Assembly: GCA_905221345.1 (NCBI GenBank)
Contig: CAJNCW010000003.1
Location: forward strand, 1-64,000
Source: a bacterium
GTDB lineage: Bacteria; Bacillota; Bacilli; Lactobacillales; Streptococcaceae
DNA length: 64,000 bases
Direction of reading: 5' to 3'
Both the position numbers and the translations under genes were made by a program. The notes below the pieces were generated by a model. It did not search any database, was not told the origin of the DNA, and saw only the letters and a program-made list of their open reading frames with translations. Each line of letters starts with the position of its first letter. The first letter of the stretch is position 1. This document shows, piece by piece, positions 17,278 through 25,767 of the stretch.

Positions 17278-17799
17278 ATAGCAAAACAAGACTTATTCAT
17301 CAATGATGAAATTCGTGTACGTGAAGTTCGCTTGATCGGTCTTGAGGGAGAACAGCTAGGCATCAAGCCACTCAGCGAAGCGCAAGCATTGGCTGATAGT
17401 GCAAATGTTGACTTAGTATTGATTCAACCCCAAGCAAAGCCGCCTGTTGCTAAAATTATGGACTACGGTAAGTTCAAATTTGAGTATCAGAAAAAGCAAA
17501 AAGAACAACGTAAAAAACAAAGTGTTGTTACTGTGAAAGAAGTTCGTCTGAGTCCAACTATTGACAAGGGTGACTTTGACACAAAACTTCGTAATGCACG
17601 CAAGTTCCTTGAAAAAGGAAATAAAGTTAAGGTATCCATTCGCTTTAAAGGGCGCATGATCACCCATAAAGAGATTGGTGCAAAAGTTTTAGCCGAGTTT
17701 GCTGAAGCAACACAAGATATTGCCATCATCGAACAACGAGCTAAGATGGATGGACGCCAAATGTTCATGCAGTTGGCGCCAGCAACTGACAAAAAATAA
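17278..17799 (+). CDS. infC: Translation initiation factor IF-3 (probable AUA start)
   Basis: IF-3 checks start codon pairing on the 30S subunit. The conserved N-terminus [17 protein letters not shown], the linker [18 protein letters not shown] stretch and the C-terminal domain with [20 protein letters not shown] are all present. No ATG fits. The first residue after the good AGAGGTGA site is ATA at 17278, giving 173 residues. In-frame TTG (17242) and GTG (17212) exist but lie in the attenuator and lack a ribosome-binding site. Rare start codons in infC allow autoregulation in other bacteria (AUU in E. coli). rpmI and rplT follow. Confidence 0.95.
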   Translation: MAKQDLFINDEIRVREVRLIGLEGEQLGIKPLSEAQALADSANVDLVLIQPQAKPPVAKIMDYGKFKFEYQKKQKEQRKKQSVVTVKEVRLSPTIDKGDFDTKLRNARKFLEKGNKVKVSIRFKGRMITHKEIGAKVLAEFAEATQDIAIIEQRAKMDGRQMFMQLAPATDKK

Positions 17800-17831
17800 T
17801 TGTCAGAAAGTTAAATAAAGGAGAAAAAATC

Positions 17832-18032
17832 ATGCCAAAACAAAAAACACACCGCGCATCAGCTAAACGTTTCAAACGTACAGGTTCTGGTGGACTTAAA
17901 CGTTTCCGTGCTTACACTTCTCACCGTTTCCACGGAAAAACTAAGAAACAACGTCGTCATCTTCGTAAAGCATCTATGGTGCATTCAGGAGATTTCAAAC
18001 GTATCAAAGCAATGCTTACTCGCTTGAAATAA
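17832..18032 (+). CDS. rpmI: 50S ribosomal protein L35
   Basis: 66 residues, highly basic, starting [20 protein letters not shown] and ending [11 protein letters not shown], as expected of L35. GGAGAA precedes the ATG. It is the middle gene of infC-rpmI-rplT, 32 bases after infC, and is presumably controlled by the L20 leader. Confidence 0.97.
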   Translation: MPKQKTHRASAKRFKRTGSGGLKRFRAYTSHRFHGKTKKQRRHLRKASMVHSGDFKRIKAMLTRLK

Positions 18033-18083
18033 TAGCCTAACAGTAAGTAAACAATTCTAGGAAATATTTGGAGGAAATAAAAC

Positions 18084-18443
18084 ATGGCACGTGTTAAAGG
18101 TGGCGTTGTATCACGCAAACGTCGTAAACGTATTCTTAAATTAGCAAAAGGTTACTATGGAGCTAAACACATCTTGTTCCGTACTGCAAAAGAACAAGTA
18201 ATGAACTCTTACTACTATGCATACCGTGACCGTCGTCAGAAAAAACGTGACTTCCGTAAATTGTGGATCACTCGTATCAATGCGGCAGCTCGTTTGAACG
18301 GACTTTCATACTCACAATTGATGCATGGTTTGAAATTGGCTGAAATCGAAGTTAACCGTAAAATGCTTGCTGACTTGGCTGTTAACGATGCAGCAGCTTT
18401 CACAGCTCTTGCAGATGCAGCTAAAGCAAAACTTGGTAAATAA
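18084..18443 (+). CDS. rplT: 50S ribosomal protein L20
   Basis: 119 residues with the L20 start [20 protein letters not shown], then [20 protein letters not shown] and [19 protein letters not shown]20 is an early assembly protein of the 50S subunit and, in Firmicutes, the autogenous regulator of this operon. GGAGGAAA lies upstream of the ATG and a terminator follows the stop. Confidence 0.98.
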
Positions 18444-18451
18444 TAATTGAT

Positions 18452-18484
18452 AAGACTGGAACAGAATTGTCCCAGTCTTTTTAG
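18452..18484 (+). terminator. Terminator of infC-rpmI-rplT
   Basis: Stem AAGACTGG/CCAGTCTT with an 11-12-base loop and trailing T run. Confidence 0.85.
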
Positions 18485-18501
18485 AAATAAAGGAGAAAGC
18501 C

Positions 18502-18882
18502 ATGGCTTCAAAAATGCTACACACCTGCTTGCGAGTAGAAAACCTTGAAAAATCGATCGCCTTTTATCAAGACGCTTTTGGTTTTAAAGAATTGCGTCGC
18601 AAGGATTTTCCAGATTATGCCTTCACCATTGTCTATCTAGGACTTGATGGTGATGACTACGAGTTGGAATTGACCTATAACTACGATCACGGTCCTTACG
18701 TGGTAGGAGATGGTTTTGCCCATATCGCTCTCAGCACTCCTGACCTTGAAGCACTTCATCAAGAACATAGCGCTAAAGGCTATGAGGTTACAGAGCCAAA
18801 AGGTCTACCAGGAACCCCACCAAACTATTACTTTGTCAAGGATCCTGACGGCTACAAGGTCGAAGTCATTCGTGAAAAATAA
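18502..18882 (+). CDS. gloA: Lactoylglutathione lyase / glyoxalase I family protein
   Basis: 126 residues. The vicinal oxygen chelate fold begins MLHTCLRVENLEKSIAFYQDAFGF (shown in part), with the metal-binding His of MLHTC, Glu in YELELTYN, His in GFAHIALS and Glu in YKVEVIRE. Family members isomerise the methylglyoxal-thiol adduct. It follows the rplT terminator with its own GGAGAAAG site. Streptococci usually lack high glutathione biosynthesis, so the physiological thiol is uncertain. Confidence 0.9.
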   Translation: MASKMLHTCLRVENLEKSIAFYQDAFGFKELRRKDFPDYAFTIVYLGLDGDDYELELTYNYDHGPYVVGDGFAHIALSTPDLEALHQEHSAKGYEVTEPKGLPGTPPNYYFVKDPDGYKVEVIREK

Positions 18883-18888
18883 TCCAGT

Positions 18889-18928
18889 AAAGTCAAGTAG
18901 AATGTTCGTTTTCTACTTGACTTTTTTT
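18889..18928 (+). terminator. Terminator after gloA
   Basis: Long stem AAAGTCAAGTAGAA/TTCTACTTGACTTT and T run. Its 3' arm contains the -35 element of the pyr promoter. Confidence 0.85.
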
Positions 18929-18945
18929 CTTTGAAAGAGTATACT
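18917..18945 (+). promoter_or_regulatory. Promoter of pyrK-pyrDB
   Basis: TTGACT (18917-18922), 17 bases, TATACT (18940-18945). The -35 lies within the preceding terminator stem. Confidence 0.8.
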
Positions 18946-18957
18946 AAGACAAATTTA

Positions 18958-19120
18958 ACCTTTAAGGGGAGTCCAGAGAGACTCACAAGGTGTCAGATAA
19001 AAGGGATAAGGGGCTCTCTGTGGGGACTTTTTAAGTGTGCGCATGAGTTCTAGCCTAACCCAACTGAGGCCTTGCAAAAGCAAGGTCTTTTCTTTATCTG
19101 GTCCCCTTAAATTTAAGGAG
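18958..19120 (+). promoter_or_regulatory. PyrR-binding attenuator leader
   Basis: The motif AGTCCAGAGAGACTCACAAG (18969-18988) matches the PyrR target in pyrimidine leaders. It pairs with CTCTCTGTGGGGACT (19012-19026) to make the PyrR-stabilised hairpin. A terminator stem AGGCCTTGC/GCAAGGTCT lies at 19067-19088 with a T run. TTTAAGGGGA (18961-18970) can also pair with TCCCCTTAAA (19102-19111), the likely alternative antiterminator-like pairing. High UMP/UTP with PyrR should reduce pyrK-pyrDB transcription. Confidence 0.85.
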
Positions 19121-19128
19121 GAAAAATC

Positions 19129-20878
<1,750 letters not shown>

Positions 20879-20948
20879 ACTAGGTCTTCCTTATCGTCAA
20901 CAAGACATAGAATCTTCATCAATTTGTAATATTTCCGTCTGTTAACTA

Positions 20949-20957
20949 TGTTACAAT
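20949..20957 (+). promoter_or_regulatory. Extended -10 promoter of lytB
   Basis: TGTTACAAT about 53 bases before the lytB ATG; no convincing -35. Confidence 0.5.
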
Positions 20958-21009
20958 AGGGTTTATAAAATAGTAATAGTGTAGATAGTTTTCTACTGAG
21001 GAGAATAAA

Positions 21010-22857
21010 ATGAAGAAGATACTACTTGCAAGTACTGTCGTTCTTTCTATGGCAGGATTTGCAAAGACAACTGTATACGCTGAAGAATCTCAGGTTACGA
21101 AAAAAACTCAGACCACAGATGTAGTCGAGAAAAAAGAGGAAGCTGCTCCCAAGAAAGAAGTTCCTAAAGTCGAGGCGAAGAAAGAGCCAGTTGTAAAAGA
21201 GGAAAATTCTTCTAAAGATGACTCATCCAAAAAGGAAAAAAAAGAGGAAGTTATCAAGGAAGGTTGGCAGAAAGAACAAGGAAACTGGCGTTTTTATGAA
21301 AATAACCAGCCTATCGTAAACTGGAAAAAAATTAGTGGCACTTGGTATTACTTTGACAAAAATGGTATTATGCTCAGTAATACTATAGTTGATGGTTACC
21401 TTATCCAAGGTAATGGCGCAATGGCAGAAAACGCTTGGGTGAAAATATATGACCAATGGTACTATGCCACAGCTTCAGGCAAGATTTCTCGCAATAAATG
21501 GGAAAAGATTGAAGGTTCTTGGTATTACTTTGATCAAGATGGTGTCATGCTTAGCCGTACCATCTATAATGACTATCTTTTCCAAGGTAGTGGTGCAATG
21601 GCAGAAAACGCTTGGGTGAAAATATCTGACAAGTGGTACTATGCCACAGCTTCAGGCAAGATTTCCCGCAATAAATGGGAGAAAATCAAAGGGACATGGT
21701 ACTATTTTAATAGCGATGGTGTGATGGCAAGTAGCCAGTGGAAAAGTGACTACTATCTGAAAGATAGTGGCGCTATGGCGGAAAAAGAGTGGATTTTTGA
21801 TAAATCCTACAATAGCTGGTTCTACTTGAAATCAGGTGGGGCTTACGCTTCCCGTGAGTGGATTGGTTCATACTATCTTAAATCTGGTGGCTATATGGCC
21901 AAAAATGAATGGATTTTTGACAAAGATTACGATGCTTGGTACTACTTAAAAGATGATGGTCGATACGTAACGGGTACTTTTACGATCAAAGGTAAAGAGT
22001 ATTCCTTCCAGAATAATGGGAAGTGGATCTCAGAGGCAAAATATTACAAAGTAAAACCGATTACTGCTTATGTTTATAGCGCTTCTGGTGAAAGATTGAG
22101 TTATGTATCACAGGGAACCATAGTCTCGCTTGGAGATGCCCAATCTAAAAAAGATAGTCAAATACCAGTCAATATTTCTGGTTTATCAGGCTTCATGAAT
22201 AAAAGTGATTTAGCAGCTATTGATAAAGATAGTGAATTTGTCCCTCATTATACAAGTGATGGCAAGTATTTTTACCATGAGTTATCACCTTATGTAAGTC
22301 TCCGTGTTGCGCCACATAGCTCAGCTATGACTATTGGTAAGAAATATTATTCAACTGATGGAATTCATTTTGATGGTTTCACCATTGAAAATCCCTTCCT
22401 CTTTAGAAATTTGACTAAACCAAGTAATTACAGCGCAGCTGAATTGGATAAAGTTTATTCTTTGATGAGCATTAGGAATAGTCGCCTCGCTGGTAAGGGT
22501 GCTATTTTTAAGGAAGCTGAGGAACGCTATGGTGTAAATGCTCTTTACTTAATGGCCCATAGTGCACTTGAGAGTGCTTGGGGACGGAGCCAGATTGCCA
22601 AGGATAAGAATAACTTCTTTGGAATTGCGGCTTATGATTCGAGCCCATATACCTCAGCCAAAAAATTTGATGATGTGGACAAGGGGATTCTCGGTGCGGC
22701 TAAGTGGATTCGTGAGAACTACATCGATCGTGGACGAGATCACCTTGGAAATAAAGCAACTGGTATGAATGTACGCTATGCTTCAGATCCATACTGGGGT
22801 GAGAAAATAGCCAGCATCATGATGAATATCAATGGTAAACTTGGCGGAAAAGACTAG
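21010..22857 (+). CDS. lytB: LytB choline-binding endo-beta-N-acetylglucosaminidase
   Basis: LytB cuts peptidoglycan glycan strands at the poles to separate daughter cells. The 615-residue protein has a signal peptide (MKKILLASTVVLSMAGFAKT...YAEE), then a Lys/Glu-rich linker to about residue 90. Roughly 11-12 choline-binding repeats follow (GTWYYFDKNG, WVKIYDQWYYATASGK and similar, about 92-345), then a linker/SH3-like part. The C-terminal GH73 domain contains LMAHSALESAWGRS, with the probable catalytic Glu at residue 521. Choline-binding repeats at the N-terminus and the enzyme at the C-terminus are the LytB order. It is probably shorter than pneumococcal LytB because it has fewer repeats. 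Confidence 0.95.
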   Translation: MKKILLASTVVLSMAGFAKTTVYAEESQVTKKTQTTDVVEKKEEAAPKKEVPKVEAKKEPVVKEENSSKDDSSKKEKKEEVIKEGWQKEQGNWRFYENNQPIVNWKKISGTWYYFDKNGIMLSNTIVDGYLIQGNGAMAENAWVKIYDQWYYATASGKISRNKWEKIEGSWYYFDQDGVMLSRTIYNDYLFQGSGAMAENAWVKISDKWYYATASGKISRNKWEKIKGTWYYFNSDGVMASSQWKSDYYLKDSGAMAEKEWIFDKSYNSWFYLKSGGAYASREWIGSYYLKSGGYMAKNEWIFDKDYDAWYYLKDDGRYVTGTFTIKGKEYSFQNNGKWISEAKYYKVKPITAYVYSASGERLSYVSQGTIVSLGDAQSKKDSQIPVNISGLSGFMNKSDLAAIDKDSEFVPHYTSDGKYFYHELSPYVSLRVAPHSSAMTIGKKYYSTDGIHFDGFTIENPFLFRNLTKPSNYSAAELDKVYSLMSIRNSRLAGKGAIFKEAEERYGVNALYLMAHSALESAWGRSQIAKDKNNFFGIAAYDSSPYTSAKKFDDVDKGILGAAKWIRENYIDRGRDHLGNKATGMNVRYASDPYWGEKIASIMMNINGKLGGKD

Positions 22858-22865
22858 GGAAGAAC

Positions 22866-22903
22866 AAAATCGGGAACCATGATAGATTGGTTGTCGATTT
22901 TTT
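22866..22903 (+). terminator. Terminator of lytB
   Basis: Outer stem AAAATCG/CGATTTT with an inner AACC/GGTT, then T run. The downstream promoter TGTTATAAT (22903-22911) abuts it. Confidence 0.65.
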
Positions 22904-22941
22904 GTTATAATAAAAATAAGTAGACAACAAAGGAGAACATC

Positions 22942-23178
22942 ATGACATTTGAAGAAATCCTGCCTGGATTAAAGGCTAAGAAAAAATATGTACGAACTGG
23001 TTGGGGAGGGGCTGAAAACTATGTCCAACTTTTTGACACTATCGAACAAAACGGGGTTGCACTTGAAGTGACGCCTTATTTTCTAATCAACGTGTCAGGA
23101 GAAGGGGAAGGTTTTTCCATGTGGAGTCCGACACCTTGTGATGTTTTGGCGACAGATTGGGTAGAAGTGTATGACTAG
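22942..23178 (+). CDS. DUF2829 / Thoeris anti-defense 2 (Tad2)-like domain protein
   Basis: 78 residues with MTFEEILPGLKAKKKYVRTG, then GFSMWSPTPCDVLATDWVEV, the standard start and end of the DUF2829 domain. In phage protein Tad2 this domain sequesters the cyclic nucleotide signal of Thoeris defence. Many members lie in phages, but this one is in an ordinary chromosomal setting, so the role is unknown. It has its own TGTTATAAT promoter and AAGGAG site, and overlaps the SDR gene by 8 bases. Confidence 0.82.
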   Translation: MTFEEILPGLKAKKKYVRTGWGGAENYVQLFDTIEQNGVALEVTPYFLINVSGEGEGFSMWSPTPCDVLATDWVEVYD

Positions 23179-23869
23179 ACGTGTATTGATTACGGGAGTA
23201 AGTTCAGGGATTGGTCTGGCTCAAGCACGACTCTTTTTAGAGAATGGCTATCAAGTTTATGGAGTTGACCAAGATGAAAATCCACTCTTACAGGGTGATT
23301 TTCACTTTTTACAGAGAGATTTGACCTTGGACTTGGAGCCAATTTTTGACTGGTGTCCTCAGGTGGATGTCTTGTGCAATACTGCTGGTGTTTTGGATGA
23401 TTACAAACCGCTTTTGGAACAGACTGCGCAGGAAATTCAAGAGATTTTTGAAATCAACTACGTGACTCCAGTTGAGCTGACTCGACATTATTTGACAAAA
23501 ATGCTGGAAAATAAAAAAGGAATTATTATCAATATGTGTTCGATTGCCTCAAGCCTAGCTGGCGGAGGTGGTCATGCCTATACCTCGTCTAAGCACGCCT
23601 TAGCTGGCTTTACCAAGCAGTTGGCTCTAGACTATGCAGAAGCTGGGATTCAGGTCTTTGGTATCGCTCCAGGAGCTGTTAAGACAGCCATGACCGCTGC
23701 GGACTTTGAACCAGGTGGATTGGCTGACTGGGTGGCTAGTGAAACGCCAATCAAGCGCTGGATTGAACCAGAGGAAATAGCAGAGATTAGCCTTTTCTTA
23801 GCAAGTGGAAAAGCGAGCGCCATGCAAGGGCAAATCCTCATGATTGATGGTGGTTGGTCTTTGAAGTAG
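23171..23869 (+). CDS. Short-chain dehydrogenase/reductase, 3-oxoacyl-ACP reductase type
   Basis: 232 residues with the SDR cofactor motif ITGVSSGIGLAQA (about 7-19), NTAGVLD (NAG motif variant), the catalytic Ser in MCSIASSLAG, and YTSSKHAL with the YxxxK pair. The C-terminal IDGGWSLK is typical of FabG-like proteins. NAD(P)H-dependent; the substrate is unknown. It starts inside the DUF2829 gene (8-bp overlap), and the Nudix gene follows after 10 bases, so the genes form one operon. Confidence 0.9.
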   Translation: MTRRVLITGVSSGIGLAQARLFLENGYQVYGVDQDENPLLQGDFHFLQRDLTLDLEPIFDWCPQVDVLCNTAGVLDDYKPLLEQTAQEIQEIFEINYVTPVELTRHYLTKMLENKKGIIINMCSIASSLAGGGGHAYTSSKHALAGFTKQLALDYAEAGIQVFGIAPGAVKTAMTAADFEPGGLADWVASETPIKRWIEPEEIAEISLFLASGKASAMQGQILMIDGGWSLK

Positions 23870-23879
23870 GAGGAGTTAG

Positions 23880-24383
23880 ATGGAAATCAAAAAATACTTT
23901 GGAGTCTATGGTGTTTGCTATAAACATGGTTACCTTCTTTGTATTCAAAAAACAGCAGATCCCTACAAAAATAGGTTAGGCCTTCCCAGTGGTAGTCAGC
24001 AACTTGGTGAAGGACTGACGGAAACTTTGATTAGAGAAGTTATGGAAGAGACGGGATATACTGTTAGAAGCTACTCCAATCCTCGAATCTACGATGTTTT
24101 CATCAGGGAAGAGTTAAAAAATTTTATGGTTCACCATGTCATGGCCTTGTATGATGTTGAAATGAATGAGATTGCATCTCAAGTTACAATTTCGGAAGCT
24201 GTGTCTGATGATGCGAATGATTCACTCGGATATGTTTGGATGGATATTCAGAAAATCACAGAAGAAAATGCATCGCCATTAGTCTTGAAGGTTAAGTCTG
24301 AATTATTAGGATTTTCGGAACTGGACAAGACTTCTTACATGAATTGGAAGGTGAATGGCTATGAAAAACCAGCTAGCCCTTAG
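23880..24383 (+). CDS. Nudix hydrolase
   Basis: 167 residues. The Nudix box reads GSQQLGEGLTETLIREVMEE followed by TGY (about residues 37-60), with the expected spacing of G, E, RE and EE. The domain hydrolyses nucleoside diphosphate derivatives; the substrate cannot be told. The ribosome-binding site is AGGAGG. Its 3' end overlaps the next gene by 23 bases, which suggests translational coupling with the PEP-barrel protein. Confidence 0.88.
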   Translation: MEIKKYFGVYGVCYKHGYLLCIQKTADPYKNRLGLPSGSQQLGEGLTETLIREVMEETGYTVRSYSNPRIYDVFIREELKNFMVHHVMALYDVEMNEIASQVTISEAVSDDANDSLGYVWMDIQKITEENASPLVLKVKSELLGFSELDKTSYMNWKVNGYEKPASP

Positions 24384-25209
24384 TGGCGAGAAAATCGCTG
24401 AAAAAGTTTACTCACAACTATTTCATCATGTTGGTATGATTCGTGGGGAATACTTGCTAAGAGAGCTCAATCAAAACATACTATTACCAAGTTGTCAGCA
24501 ATTTGTAAAAGATTATCTAGACACTATCTGTTCCCTGTACTCAGATGAAGAGGTCTGGTATCGTTTTTCAGAATTAACGAATACAGAAGCTAATTGTCTA
24601 AAGGGGACTAAAGAGTATTTTGATGAAAATCATCCCTTATTTGGATATAGAGGAACTAGGCGTTTATTGGCGTGTCCGTATGAATTTCAGGCTGAGGCAC
24701 ATGTCGTTACAGAAGTTTATCAAACCAATCCCAATCTGTCTGTTATCTTTCCTTTTGTCAATGATGCTGAGCAGTTAAAGCAAGCTATTAGAGTATTGCG
24801 TCAGCATGGTTTTACTGGGAAAATTGCCACGATGATTGAATTGCCGTCAGCTTATTTTGACTTGGATAGGATACTGGAAACGGGTATTTCAAAGATTATA
24901 GTTGGAATGAATGATTTGACTTCTTTTATTTTTGCGACTGTGAGAAATAGTCAATGGCATGATATGGAAAGTCCAATAATGTTAGATATGCTAAGAAAGA
25001 TGCAGGATAAAGCAAGGATGAAAAAGATTGACTTTGCTGTAGCAGGCTATCTGAATGATTCTTTCATACAAAAAATAAATCAGATGGGTATCAAATGCAT
25101 TATCCACTACAGTTCTATTCCAGAGATTTTTGATTTAGAGATTGACCATCCAGACCACCTCAAACGTGTAAAAGAAGTAAGTAAAAAATTACAAAGGAGC
25201 AAACTATGA
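24361..25209 (+). CDS. Stand-alone PEP-synthase-type TIM barrel lacking the catalytic cysteine
   Basis: 282 residues from the ATG at 24361 (GAAGGTG site; an ATG at 24355 is also in frame). It resembles the C-terminal barrel of PEP synthase, pyruvate phosphate dikinase and PtsI: HPLFGYRGTRRLL (about 92-104), FPFVNDAEQLKQAI, MIELPSAYFD and VGMNDLTSFIFATVR (about 181-195). The ATP-grasp and phosphohistidine domains are absent. Where PEP synthase has GICGQ, this protein reads AVAGY, with Ala at about residue 228 in place of the catalytic Cys. It may bind PEP/pyruvate or a similar acid without the normal reaction. It lies between Nudix and ASCH genes with overlaps on both sides. Not a known named gene. 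Confidence 0.75.
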   Translation: MKNQLALSGEKIAEKVYSQLFHHVGMIRGEYLLRELNQNILLPSCQQFVKDYLDTICSLYSDEEVWYRFSELTNTEANCLKGTKEYFDENHPLFGYRGTRRLLACPYEFQAEAHVVTEVYQTNPNLSVIFPFVNDAEQLKQAIRVLRQHGFTGKIATMIELPSAYFDLDRILETGISKIIVGMNDLTSFIFATVRNSQWHDMESPIMLDMLRKMQDKARMKKIDFAVAGYLNDSFIQKINQMGIKCIIHYSSIPEIFDLEIDHPDHLKRVKEVSKKLQRSKL

Positions 25210-25646
25210 CACCGCAAGAAATGTGGAATGCCTACAAACAAATCAACCCTACTATCGGCGATGAGATAGATGCCTGGGCTTTTGGAGTGGAAGCCGATCT
25301 CTTGGCAGATTTAGTTCTAAGAGGCGAAAAGACAGCAACCGCCTCAGCCTACGACCTCTATGCACTAGAGGATGAACCTCTTCCACAAGAAGGGACCTTC
25401 GATGTTATTTTAGACAGTCAAGATCAGGCTGTCTGCATTGTCAAAATTACCAAGGTTTCCGTTCAGCCCTTTCATCAAGTTTCTGCTGACCATGCCTACA
25501 AGGAAGGTGAGGGAGACAAATCTTTAGCCTATTGGCGCCAGGTTCATGAGGATTTTTTTACCGAGTGGATGAGGAAGGCTGGACTGACTTTTACACCTGA
25601 CAGCAAGGTCGTTTTGGAAGAATTTCGCAAGGTCTACCCACTGTAG
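25206..25646 (+). CDS. ASCH domain protein
   Basis: 146 residues. The ASCH fold shows WAFGVEADLLADLVLRGEKTATAS (in two parts near residues 24-46), where GEKTATAS is the family signature, and DHAYKEGEGDKSLAYWRQVH later. ASCH proteins are thought to bind RNA or hydrolyse modified nucleosides; the function here is unknown. The ATG overlaps the stop of the PEP-barrel gene (ATGA). Confidence 0.88.
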   Translation: MTPQEMWNAYKQINPTIGDEIDAWAFGVEADLLADLVLRGEKTATASAYDLYALEDEPLPQEGTFDVILDSQDQAVCIVKITKVSVQPFHQVSADHAYKEGEGDKSLAYWRQVHEDFFTEWMRKAGLTFTPDSKVVLEEFRKVYPL

Positions 25647-25706
25647 ACTGCAGAAGGAAGAAAGTTTTGGAAATCGCCGTCCAATCCTTTTTTCTTAAGC
25701 AAAACA

Positions 25707-25715
25707 TGATATAAT
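25707..25715 (+). promoter_or_regulatory. Extended -10 promoter of pepN
   Basis: TGATATAAT about 52 bases upstream of the pepN ATG. A small hairpin AAGAGC/GCTCTT follows in the leader. Confidence 0.55.
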
Positions 25716-25767
25716 AAGTTTGTTTGAAGAAGAGCAGCAGCTCTTAAACTTAGAATAGGAGAAAACT

